Assembly (NCBI GenBank): GCA_963729695.1
Contig: CAVSOT010000003.1
Location: 868,001-932,000, forward strand
DNA from: PALSA-693 sp963729695
Lineage (GTDB): Bacteria; Actinomycetota; Acidimicrobiia; Acidimicrobiales; Palsa-688
Direction: 5' to 3'
DNA length: 64,000 nucleotides
Below, in pieces: positions 27,528 through 35,375 of this stretch. The translations under genes and the position numbers were made by a program. Each line of letters opens with the position of its first letter. Position 1 is the first letter of the stretch. Below the pieces are notes generated by a model that ran no database searches, had not been told where the DNA came from, and was given only the letters and a program-made list of their open reading frames with translations.

Positions 27528-28211
27528 CTAGGTCGGTGTCGACCCGGCGGGCTCCGACTTCAGTCCGGCGCACACGACGGCCAGCATCCGCTGCTGGGAG
27601 CACTCGGTGGTTTCGGGAGCGCCGAGGGAACAGGCTCCCATGACCAGGGCCATCAGATCAGCCGGTTGTACATCGCTGCGAACCAGGCCAGCGCTCTGGG
27701 CTCGGGAGAGCAGGAGCTGGAACACGTCCTCGAGGGCCGCCTTGGATTCGGACGAGGTCGTCTTGATGTCATAGCCGGTGCCAGAGAGGGCATCGACGAG
27801 GTTGCGCTTGGAGGCCGCTTCGCTCGCCAAGCGGCCCACGAACTCGAACAGCGCCTCGTCGGGTTTATCGCCACCGGCGAGCTCCTGCCCATATCGGGCC
27901 AGGCGCTCGATGTGGGCGACCAGCACCGCTTCAAATAGGGCTTCCTTGGTCGGGAAATGGCGGTAAAGGGTGCCAGGTCCCACGCCGGCTCGGCGGCCGA
28001 TCTCGTCCACCGGAACGCCCAGCCCCTCCTCGGCGAAGGCCGCGTCGGCGGCCGCCAGGATCAGCTCGCGGTTGCGTCGGGCGTCGGCCCGTAGCCGGGG
28101 GCCGCTATCCACCCGTTGGTCGGTGGGGGTCTCGGCCGGCGCGGGCCGGGCTCGCGGTGTCCGCGACGACCGGCTCACCAGACCCACCGGCGTGGAGAAA
28201 CCGATTGACAA
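27528..28211 (-). CDS. TetR/AcrR family repressor
   Basis: Up to 227 residues. The helix-turn-helix is AEEGLGVPVDEIGRRAGVGPGTLYRHFPTKEALFEAV (residues about 59-95), and the preceding helix is NRELILAAADAAF. The C-terminal ligand domain is typical (ALMALVMGACSLG-like helix near the end). The first 40 residues are Arg/Pro-rich and may not be translated. The furthest start, a TTG at 28211, lies inside the promoter of the divergent transporter gene, so an internal GTG such as that at 28187 is more likely. Two palindromes in the intergenic region fit its operators; it probably represses the MFS gene until a drug binds. Confidence 0.9.
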   Translation of the reverse strand: MSIGFSTPVGLVSRSSRTPRARPAPAETPTDQRVDSGPRLRADARRNRELILAAADAAFAEEGLGVPVDEIGRRAGVGPGTLYRHFPTKEALFEAVLVAHIERLARYGQELAGGDKPDEALFEFVGRLASEAASKRNLVDALSGTGYDIKTTSSESKAALEDVFQLLLSRAQSAGLVRSDVQPADLMALVMGACSLGAPETTECSQQRMLAVVCAGLKSEPAGSTPT

Positions 28212-28234
28212 CCGGAACCATCGTTCCGTATAGT
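28205..28234 (+). promoter_or_regulatory. Promoter of the MFS gene
   Basis: TTGACA (28205-28210), an 18-base spacer, then TATAGT (28229-28234): a near-consensus housekeeping promoter reading toward the transporter. Operator 1 fills the spacer, so repressor binding would exclude RNA polymerase. This implies an untranslated leader of roughly 75-80 bases. Confidence 0.75.
28213..28228. promoter_or_regulatory. TetR operator 1
   Basis: Perfect palindrome CGGAAC-CATC-GTTCCG occupying 16 of the 18 bases between the -35 and -10 elements. The half-site CGGA recurs in operator 2. Inferred target of the divergently encoded TetR protein. Confidence 0.7.
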
Positions 28235-28243
28235 GGGTACGTA

Positions 28244-28263
28244 ATCGGAACGCACGCTCCGAT
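28244..28263. promoter_or_regulatory. TetR operator 2
   Basis: Palindrome ATCGGAACGCACGCTCCGAT with one mismatched pair, centred 33 bases downstream of operator 1 and covering the expected transcription start zone. Spacing of about three helical turns would put two dimers on one face of the DNA. Confidence 0.65.
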
Positions 28264-28318
28264 TATACACCGCCCGACGAGATTCTCCACCCCCCAGGGA
28301 ATCAGCAAGGGAGACTTC

Positions 28319-29800
28319 ATGGCTGTTACAGAGTCGCAATTGGTCGCGCCACCGGTGGATTCCGGGACCGACCCTAACCGCTTCAAGGCCTTAGCCGTGA
28401 TCGCTATCGCCCAGCTGATGATCGTGCTGGACGCCACCGTGGTAACGATCGCCCTGCCCTCGGCCCAGAAGGCGCTCCACATGTCGGTCAATGAACGCCA
28501 GTGGGTCTTTACCGCCTACACCCTGGCGTTCGGCGGCCTGCTGCTTCTCGGTGGTCGCATCGCCGACTATCTGGGGCGGAAACGCATGTTTGTCCTGAGC
28601 CTGCTGGGCTTCGCCGGGGCGTCGGCGCTGGGCGGCCTGGCCCGTGACCCGGCGATGCTCTTCGCGGCCCGAGCCCTGCAGGGGGCGATGGCGGCGATCA
28701 TGGCCCCTTCTGCTCTGTCGCTCATCCAGGTGACCTTCACCGAGGCCAAAGAACGGGCCCGGGCCTTCGGGGTCTTCGGGGGCATCTCCGGCGGCGGGGC
28801 GGCTATCGGCCTGATCCTCGGGGGCCTGCTCACCCAGTACGTGTCCTGGCGTTGGACCCTGTTGATCAACGTGCCCATCGCCATCGGCGCGGCCCTGTTT
28901 GCCACCCGCCTGGTAACTGAGAGCCGGGCCGAGCGCCGGTCGGGCTACGACATCCCGGGCGCCGTGACCTCGACCCTGGGACTGCTGGCCCTGGTCTATG
29001 GGTTCACCAAGGCCGAGACCGACCACTGGGGCTCGCCCACGACACTCGCCTTCGTGGTGGTCGGCGTGGCTCTGCTGGGCGTGTTCACGCTGATCGAGTC
29101 GCGCACCCCCAACCCGCTGCTGCCCCTGCGGGTGGTCTTGGACCGCAACCGGGGCGGGTCATTTCTCTCCATGCTGTTGCTCGGTATCGGTCTGTTCGCC
29201 ACGTTCCTTTTCCTGACCTACTACTTCCAGCAGATCCTCGGGTATTCGGCCATAAAAACCGGGTTCGCCTTCCTGCCGTTCTCGGTGGGCATCGTGGCCG
29301 GGGCTGTTCTCGCCAGTCAGCTGCTGCCTCGCATCGGCCCTCGGCCGTTGATCGTCGGCGGGCTCCTACTCGCCGCCGGCGGTCTGGTCATATTCACCCA
29401 GGTCGGGACGCAGGGTGCCTATCTGAGCCAGCTCTTGCCAGCACAGCTCATGACCAGTTTGGGCGTCGGCGCCGCCTTCGTTGCGCTGAGCAGCACGGCG
29501 TTGATCGGTGTCGAGCCGAGCGACGCCGGGGTAGCCAGCGCCCTGGTGAATACCGCCCAGCAAACCGGCGGCTCGCTGGGTGTGGCCTTCCTCAACACCG
29601 TGGCCGCCTCCGCGACAACCACCTACCTGCTCAACCACCACGGCGGCGGGTCCGCCGCGGCGGCCGCAGCCGTGCACGGCTACACCATCGCGTTCTCCAT
29701 CAGCGCCGGGCTGATAGGCGGAGCCGCCGTGCTGGCGCTCCTGCTCCTGAGTGCCAATCGCAGTGATGTTGCTGGCGAGATGGCGTTGGCCACGGCCTGA
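28319..29800 (+). CDS. DHA2-type MFS multidrug efflux transporter
   Basis: 493 residues with 14 predicted membrane helices. Start ATG has AAGGGAG upstream. Family motifs: MIVLDATVVTIALPSAQKALHMS (motif D1 region, helix 1), GGRIADYLGRKRMFVLSLLGF (motif A loop), and RALQGAMAAIMAPSALSLI with GVFGGISGGGAAIGLILGG (motif C, antiporter). This is the EmrB/QacA branch, which exports drugs against protons. It is divergent from and presumably controlled by the TetR gene, with a visible promoter and two operators. The C-terminus ends in a short hydrophilic tail. Confidence 0.95.
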   Translation: MAVTESQLVAPPVDSGTDPNRFKALAVIAIAQLMIVLDATVVTIALPSAQKALHMSVNERQWVFTAYTLAFGGLLLLGGRIADYLGRKRMFVLSLLGFAGASALGGLARDPAMLFAARALQGAMAAIMAPSALSLIQVTFTEAKERARAFGVFGGISGGGAAIGLILGGLLTQYVSWRWTLLINVPIAIGAALFATRLVTESRAERRSGYDIPGAVTSTLGLLALVYGFTKAETDHWGSPTTLAFVVVGVALLGVFTLIESRTPNPLLPLRVVLDRNRGGSFLSMLLLGIGLFATFLFLTYYFQQILGYSAIKTGFAFLPFSVGIVAGAVLASQLLPRIGPRPLIVGGLLLAAGGLVIFTQVGTQGAYLSQLLPAQLMTSLGVGAAFVALSSTALIGVEPSDAGVASALVNTAQQTGGSLGVAFLNTVAASATTTYLLNHHGGGSAAAAAAVHGYTIAFSISAGLIGGAAVLALLLLSANRSDVAGEMALATA

Positions 29801-29867
29801 CCTGCCGTCCCCCACTGCAAATTTGAAACCAAGAACCTACCGGGCGAGAGCCAGGGAGGAGACAACC

Positions 29868-30263
29868 ATGGCAGTTCTAGATATCGAACGGGAGTGTCTC
29901 GACGACAGCACCGTGCTGCTATCTGTGAAGGGTTACCTGGATGCCTTCAGCGTTACCGAGTTCCGTCAAGTCGCAGCCGAGCACAGGAGGGTCCCCAAGG
30001 TGATCATCAACCTGGCCACGACCTTTCTGGACTCCGCCGGACTGAATGCGCTCATCGGAGCGGTACGCCAGGTTCGTGAACACCGTGGCGCAGCCGCCAT
30101 CGTGTCCAGCCACCCAAGCACGACCCGCGTCCTCTTCTCCTCGGGCATCGACCGGGTCGTGGGGTTGTACCCAACCCTGGGAGAAGCCCGATCCGCCCTC
30201 AACGCGCCGAACGACCGGGCGCGCACTGAACCGCAAAACCTCTCTATCGTCGCCGCCGCCTGA
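29868..30263 (+). CDS. STAS-domain anti-sigma factor antagonist
   Basis: 131 residues; the ATG has AGGGAGGA nine bases upstream, which fixes the start. The STAS fold is visible: LLSVKGYLDAFSVTEF, then VIINLATTFLDSAGLNALIGAV, where Ser56 in the DSAG loop is the expected phosphorylation site, then GAAAIVSSHPSTTRVLFSSGID. Such proteins free a sigma factor by binding its anti-sigma kinase and are switched off by serine phosphorylation. No kinase or sigma gene is nearby. It lies 67 bases after the MFS gene and may be cotranscribed. A short charged C-terminal extension follows the domain. Confidence 0.9.
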   Translation: MAVLDIERECLDDSTVLLSVKGYLDAFSVTEFRQVAAEHRRVPKVIINLATTFLDSAGLNALIGAVRQVREHRGAAAIVSSHPSTTRVLFSSGIDRVVGLYPTLGEARSALNAPNDRARTEPQNLSIVAAA

Positions 30264-30310
30264 GACGCGAACCGGCGGCGGATCCCCGGAGGCTCCGACA
30301 ACTGCTCGTC

Positions 30311-30484
30311 TCAGTCTGGCTGCACGTCGACATCTGGGAGGACAAGGTCCAACCGCTCCCAGCAATCGGCGCAGTGATAGGTCATGACATCGCCAGGTTC
30401 GGGCGGGTCATCGTCGGGCCAGGTGGTGAGCAGGTGGGCTTGGCCCCCGCAATCCACACAGGTGATGATCGTCTCCGGAGTCAT
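30311..30484 (-). CDS. Zinc-ribbon microprotein
   Basis: 57 residues, start ATG with GAGGTGAGG just upstream. It has two CxxC pairs, TCVDCGG at the N-terminus and YHCADCWE 26 residues later, as in four-cysteine zinc ribbons. Between them is an acidic, proline-rich linker (TTWPDDDPPEPGD). Comparable actinobacterial microproteins are common but unstudied. It lies just downstream of the SDR gene on the same strand (97-base gap). The reading frame, ribosome-binding site and paired cysteines make it convincing despite its size. Confidence 0.7.
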   Translation of the reverse strand: MTPETIITCVDCGGQAHLLTTWPDDDPPEPGDVMTYHCADCWERLDLVLPDVDVQPD

Positions 30485-30580
30485 CAGTCCTCACCTCTTT
30501 GTTCTTCGGTCCCATCATCTCCTGTACGTGGGGATGGGTGTCAGGTGGGCCAGCAGGAGGGAACAGCCAAGGTTTTGTCC

Positions 30581-31360
30581 TCAGACGAAGCCCACCCATG
30601 GCTGGTGGGCCGTCCCTCCACCGTCAACGAGGAAGGTCTGCCCCGTGACATAGGTGGACTTGTCCGAACAGAGGTACACGACCATGTGGGCGACGTCGTC
30701 TGGGACGCCGAGTCGGGGCGTCAGCCGGGTCGCTTCCACGATCGAACGGCTACCCACGCGCTCCTCTGCGGCCTCCGACCAGATGGCGCCGGGGGCGACG
30801 GCGTTGCACCGGATCCCACGTTTTCCGTAGGTCGTGGCCACGCCCCGCGTCAGCCCGAGCAGGGCGGCCTTGGACGAAGCGTAGGCCACCCTGCGCTTGT
30901 CGGCGAGGAAGGTGGCGGTAGAAGCGAAGTTGACGATCGAGCCGCCACCTTGCCCGACCATGATCGGAATGGTGTGTTTGCACCCGAGCATCGGGCCTCT
31001 GAGGTTGACCGCCATAGTGCGGTCCCACAGCGCGACGTCCATCTCCGCGATGTCGCCGTCCATGGCGGTGAGGTTGATCGCGGCAGCGACGTTGACGAGC
31101 GCATCGACCCTACCGAACTCACGGACGGCGGTTTGCACCATGGCGATGACGTCGTGTTCCTCGCTCACATCGCCCTGGTGCGCCACCGTGGTGCCGCCAC
31201 TGCGCACGACGTCTGTGACGACGTCGGTGACCCTCGAACCCGGTAGGTCCGAGGCCACGACTATCGCGCCTTCAGCGGCCGCCCGCCTGACGCAGCCAGA
31301 CCCGATGTTGCCGGCCGCGCCGGTGATGATGACCACTTTGCCGGAAAGCTCCGCCGTCAT
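30581..31360 (-). CDS. Short-chain dehydrogenase/reductase
   Basis: 259 residues from ATG at 31360 (MTAELSGKVVIITG). The cofactor loop is TGAAGNIGSG, with VASDLPGS as the acidic end of strand 2, suggesting NAD. The usual NNAG is VNVAAA. The catalytic Ser147, Tyr160 and Lys164 (ASTATF; YASSK) are in place, and the C-terminal FLVDGGGTAHQPW is the family end. The classical SDR reaction is reversible oxidation of an alcohol. Divergent from the decayed aldehyde dehydrogenase gene; the two may once have formed an alcohol-to-acid oxidation pair. Confidence 0.92.
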   Translation of the reverse strand: MTAELSGKVVIITGAAGNIGSGCVRRAAAEGAIVVASDLPGSRVTDVVTDVVRSGGTTVAHQGDVSEEHDVIAMVQTAVREFGRVDALVNVAAAINLTAMDGDIAEMDVALWDRTMAVNLRGPMLGCKHTIPIMVGQGGGSIVNFASTATFLADKRRVAYASSKAALLGLTRGVATTYGKRGIRCNAVAPGAIWSEAAEERVGSRSIVEATRLTPRLGVPDDVAHMVVYLCSDKSTYVTGQTFLVDGGGTAHQPWVGFV

Positions 31361-31582
31361 CGGGAGAGTCTCCCCGGAGCGCCCTCCAGATCGAGACCGC
31401 GGTTCCAGCTTGTCGGTTGCTGGCCAGGGCACCAAACATCTGAGCGACGAGTGTCGGGTCGTTGAGACACGCGAGAGGGGTACACGAGCGGCGGATCCTA
31501 TTCCAGGAACAGCCGTGGTGGGCAGGTCCCGAGCAAGGCGCTAGGTTGCGGTTGAGGGATGCTGCGGGCAAGGGAGGGCTAC

Positions 31583-33059
31583 ATGTCATCGATCGACGCC
31601 ATCAATACTCCGATCGAGAACGCTGATCGGCTCTTCATCGGAGGAGAGTGGGTCGAGGCGACCTCCGATTCGAAGATCCAGGTGATCGATTCGGCCACCG
31701 AGGAGCTCTTTTTCGAGGTGGCCGAGGCGGACGGCCCCGACATCAAGCGAGCCGTGACCGCGGCACGCGAAGCGTTCGACGACGGTCCGTGGCCTCGCCT
31801 TTCGCACGTTGACCGAGCATCGGTATTGCGTGCTCTCGGGGCGGCGATCGAGGAGCGCTCTGACCTGTTGGGCCAGCTCTGGCCTCGGGAGTCTGGCGTA
31901 TTGTTCAGGGTCGCGTGCCGTGCTGGCTCAGGTGCGGCCATGCCGATCAACGCCTATGCGGACCTGGCCGACACGTATGTGTTCGAGGAGGAGGTCACGC
32001 CTGGTGGCGGCGGTCAGCGTGCGCTGCTGGTCCGTGAGCCGGTCGGTGTGGTCGGTTCGATCGTCCCGTGGAACGGGCCGCTAACGCTCGCCTGTCATAA
32101 GGTCGCTCGGGCCTTACTGGCCGGCTGTACCGTCGTTCTCAAGGCGTCGCCCGAAGCACCGGGTGAAGGGTACGTGTGATCGCCGCGGCGGCGGAGCAGG
32201 TCGGGCTCCCGAGGGGAGTGCTCAACGTCGTCACGGCCGATCGTGAGGCGTCGGAGGTCTTGGTCCGGGACCCCCGGGTTGACAAGATCACGTTCACCGG
32301 TTCGACTGCGGCGGGTCGGCGTATTCCTCGCTGTGCGGCGAGCGCATCGCCCGGTGCAGTCTCGAATCGGGGGGCAAATCGGCCGCGGTCGTGCTTGACG
32401 ACGCCGACATCGGGAAGGTGGCCGACGTTGTTGCGAGCCAAGAGGTTGTTCCTCACAGGCCAGGCGTGCAACTCGCTGCGCGGGTCGTGGTGACCCGTGA
32501 TCGTCACGACGAGATGGTCGAAGCGCTCGCGGCTATCTTCTCGCGGCTGCAGGTCGGCGATCCGTTTGACGCGCACAGCCAGATGGGTCCGCTGTCGTCC
32601 GATCGTCAGCGCCATCGCGTCGAGGGGTACATCACCAAGGGCATCGCCGACGGCGCCACGCTCGCCACCGGTGGCAGCCGTCCAAATAATCTCGAGCGCG
32701 GCTGGTTCGTCGAACCGACGGTCTTCGGCAACGTCAACAGCTCCGCCACCATCGCCCAAGAGGAGATCTTCGGTCCGGTCCTGAGCGTGATCCCCGCAGA
32801 CGACGAGGAGGACGCCATCAGGATCGCCAACGACACGATCTATGGGCTCAACGCTTCGGTTTTTACCAACGACGAAGACCGGGCGCTCGAGGTAGCGCGG
32901 CGCATCCGCTCTGGCACGGTCGGTCATAACGCCAAGCGCGGTGACCTGAGTATCGCGTTCGGGGGCTACAAGCAGTCCGGCATCGGCCGCGAAGGGAGCA
33001 GCCGCGAAGGTCTCCACGAATACTTGGAGACCAAGGTCGTCGTGCTCGGAGGCGACTGA
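31583..33059 (+). pseudogene. Aldehyde dehydrogenase gene with several frameshifts
   Basis: ATG with AGGGAGGG upstream. Frame 1 runs IGGEWVEA, VGVVGSIVPWNGPL, CTVVLKASPEAPGEGYV and stops at 32179. Frame 2 continues IAAAAEQVGLPRGVLNVV and DKITFTGSTAAGRR. The next frame gives LDDADIGKVADVV. The catalytic-cysteine region FLTGQACNS is legible only in yet another frame. From 32480 it reads normally (VVVTRDRHDEMVEAL, GWFVEPTVFGN, EIFGPVLSVIP, FGGYKQSGIGRE) to 33059. At least four indels of differing kinds separate these pieces, so a single sequencing slip cannot explain them. It was a standard NAD(P)-dependent ALDH of about 490 residues. Confidence 0.9.
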
Positions 33060-33119
33060 CCGAGCAACCGTGTGATCTGAGCCCATGCTGCCTACGACCA
33101 CGACGAAGCCGTCGTCCCT

Positions 33120-33142
33120 CCGGGGTCCAGCCGGCCCCCCGG
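33120..33142. terminator. Possible bidirectional hairpin
   Basis: CCGGGG (33120-33125) pairs with CCCCGG (33137-33142) around an 11-base loop. It lies between the converging ends of the ALDH remnant and the SnoaL-like gene. No U-tract follows on either side, so this is a weak terminator candidate. Confidence 0.3.
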
Positions 33143-33146
33143 CACT

Positions 33147-33539
33147 TTAAGGGTTCATGTCATGGACCCAGCCATCCATGGATAAGCCGTCTGGCGCGGG
33201 TCGATCGGTGTATATCCGCCCCCTGCGGATCTGGCCGCCCTCCACTTCCAGAATGCTCACACAGGGAATCGCCGAGCCGTCGGCGTGGTAGGTCAACGTC
33301 TCCAGATAGATAAGGTTCCCGACCACGCCACTCGAAACTACCTCCTCGCGGCATGTGGGGCAGCTGTCCCAAATGTGGGCTTGCACCCGCCGGTAGGTGT
33401 CGGCACCATGCCAGCTCCGATCCGGGCGGAGCAAGTGAACGACGTCCACGTCCGGATGCCAGCAGGACACCGCCGCGTCCAGATCCTTGGTGGTAAGCCC
33501 CCTCACGAGCTGCTTGTGAACGGCAGCAGCGTCATCCAT
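33147..33539 (-). CDS. SnoaL/NTF2-like protein
   Basis: 130 residues, ATG with AAGGAG at good distance. The cone-shaped alpha+beta fold is suggested by VHKQLVRGLTTKDLDAAVSCWHPDVDVVH (helices 1-2 and first strand), an arginine/aspartate pocket start (RPDRSWHGADTYRR), and the strands NLIYLETLTYHADG and VSILEVEGGQIRRGRIYTD. Members include small isomerases, hydrolases and unknown binding proteins. No catalytic residues can be assigned. Monocistronic. Confidence 0.8.
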   Translation of the reverse strand: MDDAAAVHKQLVRGLTTKDLDAAVSCWHPDVDVVHLLRPDRSWHGADTYRRVQAHIWDSCPTCREEVVSSGVVGNLIYLETLTYHADGSAIPCVSILEVEGGQIRRGRIYTDRPAPDGLSMDGWVHDMNP

Positions 33540-33626
33540 CTTCCGTGCTCCTTGCTCGACCTGTCGCAGTCTCCGACGTCTTGCGTCACTTTTTCACACC
33601 GTGGACATCGTAAGCTGTTCGCCGTA

Positions 33627-34331
33627 TCACCCGCCGCCCGGCCCCGTTCGCGCCTGGCCCAGAGGGGGATCGGCCGCTCCGGTTCGGTCTGGTTCGTGAG
33701 AGGGTTCGACCTCGGTGATTGCGTCCTGTTGGGCGATGACTTTTACGTGAGCGATAAGAGGCTTGAGACCGTTGGCCGTGAGTACGATTCTGAGGCGGTA
33801 CTCCCCCAGGCCGAACCCTTGCATGGTCTGTTGATCGTCGGCGCGTGCCCCGTAGACGACGAGACTGCGACGCTGGCGGTTCCACCCGGCGAACGTTGTG
33901 TAGTCGGTGCTACCTGACGCGATGACGGTGACCTGTTGGCCGATTGGATGATCCTCGTCTCGGCGGCTCGACCAAGTCAGTGGAGTGACGTCGACGCCCA
34001 AATTCACCCATGGCGCGGGTTCGCCGGGCTCGCTGGGGGTTCGTACCCAGACCGTCTCAACCTGTGCCCGGACATTCTCCGCTGGGCGGGTTCCTAGCCT
34101 CCCCGGCTCGTTGGTGACCCTGACACGAAGGTACGATCCTTCGACCTGGCCGCTATCAGTCCAGGTCATTCTCTGATGCGGCTCAAGCGGTCCGACCGTC
34201 CAACGTAGACGGGGTCGTGTGAGCCATCGCCACCCAACGGGGACCAGCGAAACACCCAGTGCGACCACGACGGCCGCCAGCGTCGCCCAGGCCGTGACCT
34301 GGTCTGTTATGCCAGCAGTCAGGTCAACCAC
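33627..34331 (-). CDS. Membrane-anchored hypothetical protein
   Basis: 234 residues from GTG. One N-terminal helix (WATLAAVVVALGVSLVPVGW) is followed by a basic stop-transfer segment (RWLTRPRLRW). The rest is soluble and beta-rich (YLRVRVTNEPGR, LVVYGARADD, YRLRIVLTANG), ending in a polar, proline-rich tail. The VRVTNE segment resembles small Ig-like domains found in stand-alone phage-defence or stress proteins of actinobacteria, but no named family is certain. No partner genes. Confidence 0.65.
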   Translation of the reverse strand: MVDLTAGITDQVTAWATLAAVVVALGVSLVPVGWRWLTRPRLRWTVGPLEPHQRMTWTDSGQVEGSYLRVRVTNEPGRLGTRPAENVRAQVETVWVRTPSEPGEPAPWVNLGVDVTPLTWSSRRDEDHPIGQQVTVIASGSTDYTTFAGWNRQRRSLVVYGARADDQQTMQGFGLGEYRLRIVLTANGLKPLIAHVKVIAQQDAITEVEPSHEPDRTGAADPPLGQARTGPGGG

Positions 34332-34660
34332 CCGAGAGATCTGCTTTCTCCGGCTGAGTTGTCAGTGAGGATCGGATCCGAACTGGGAATTCCTCAGCAC
34401 CAGCTGGATTCGTTGCCCATGAGATCCCGAAGGGAGTCAGGCGCGCGATCAGAATCGGTGACCGGCGTTGCACCATCAAGATGGTACACAGAAGGTGACC
34501 GCGACCTTTGCTTGGGGTGTGACTTCAGTCCCTTGTCGGACGGTCGAAAGTCCTATTCGCGGGAGCGCCACAGCTCGACCGGTTCGGTACCGGACCCCTC
34601 ATCGAGACAGCCGCATTAGCGTGGGAAGGACAGCGACCGCCCCGGTGCTGAGATGGAGAC
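34332..34660. other. Intergenic, nothing recognised
   Basis: Between divergent genes at 34331 and 34661. Short frames without motifs; no clear promoter elements. Confidence 0.4.
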
Positions 34661-35056
34661 GTGATGACTCTGCCTGATGAGCTGGTTGCGCTGCTGCGCG
34701 GCCCGGCGCTTTGCTACGTGGCCACGGTTATGGCGGACGGCTCGCCGCAGCTGACCCAGACCTGGGTCGACACCGACGGTGAACATGTCGTGATCAATAT
34801 CGTGCAGGGGATGCAGAAGGCCCGTAATCTCGAGCGGGACCCGCAGGTCGCTGTTGCGGTCTCGGCGCCCACCGCGCCGAGCAGCTACCACCAGATACGC
34901 GGCCGGGTGATCGAGGTGACCAGTGAAGGTGGCGAAGCCTCGATCGAAGAGCTGTCCCATAAGTACACCGGCGGCCCGTACGCCTGGTACGGGGGGCGCG
35001 ACCAGGTCCGGCTGATAGTCAAGATCGAGGCCGAACACATCAGTGGCGTGCCGTAG
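34661..35056 (+). CDS. PPOX-class F420-dependent oxidoreductase
   Basis: 131 residues; GTG at 34661 is followed directly by an in-frame ATG, and either may start. The split beta-barrel signature includes ALCYVATVMADGSPQLTQTWVD near the N-terminus, KARNLERDPQVAVAV (the K/R-rich cofactor phosphate region), and YHQIRGRVIEVTSEGG. This is the F420/FMN-binding PPOX family abundant in actinobacteria, which reduces quinones, biliverdin or unknown substrates. It acts in the cytoplasm and is monocistronic. Confidence 0.88.
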   Translation: MMTLPDELVALLRGPALCYVATVMADGSPQLTQTWVDTDGEHVVINIVQGMQKARNLERDPQVAVAVSAPTAPSSYHQIRGRVIEVTSEGGEASIEELSHKYTGGPYAWYGGRDQVRLIVKIEAEHISGVP

Positions 35057-35375
35057 ACAGGGTCAGTCGTCGAGCAGCCAGCCGGCTATTGAAAGCGTCC
35101 CTCCACACCGGGGCGTCCGGTCCATGATCGTTGGAAAGCGACCGTCCCCGTCGCGAACGAGCGGTCCGCAATCCTCCGCGTGACTCAAAGGGCAGCGCTA
35201 GGGCGACCCTTGGGTGGTCCCTCCGGGTCGATTCAGCGTCGATGGCGGTGTCGGCGAGCGGGACTACCAAGCCGCATTGACGTCACACTACTTGACGCCT
35301 AAGGTGTACGGACGATTCGTGTCGCGCCGGGGGATGGGCGACAAAGTTATCAAGCCTAAAAATAGGGGGGTCGGC
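35057..35375. other. Upstream region of the solute-binding lipoprotein gene
   Basis: About 320 bases. A frame open from 35214 leads into the lipoprotein, but its early codons look non-coding. The only supported element is the AGGGGGG box at 35364-35370 ahead of the ATG. No firm promoter was found. Confidence 0.4.
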
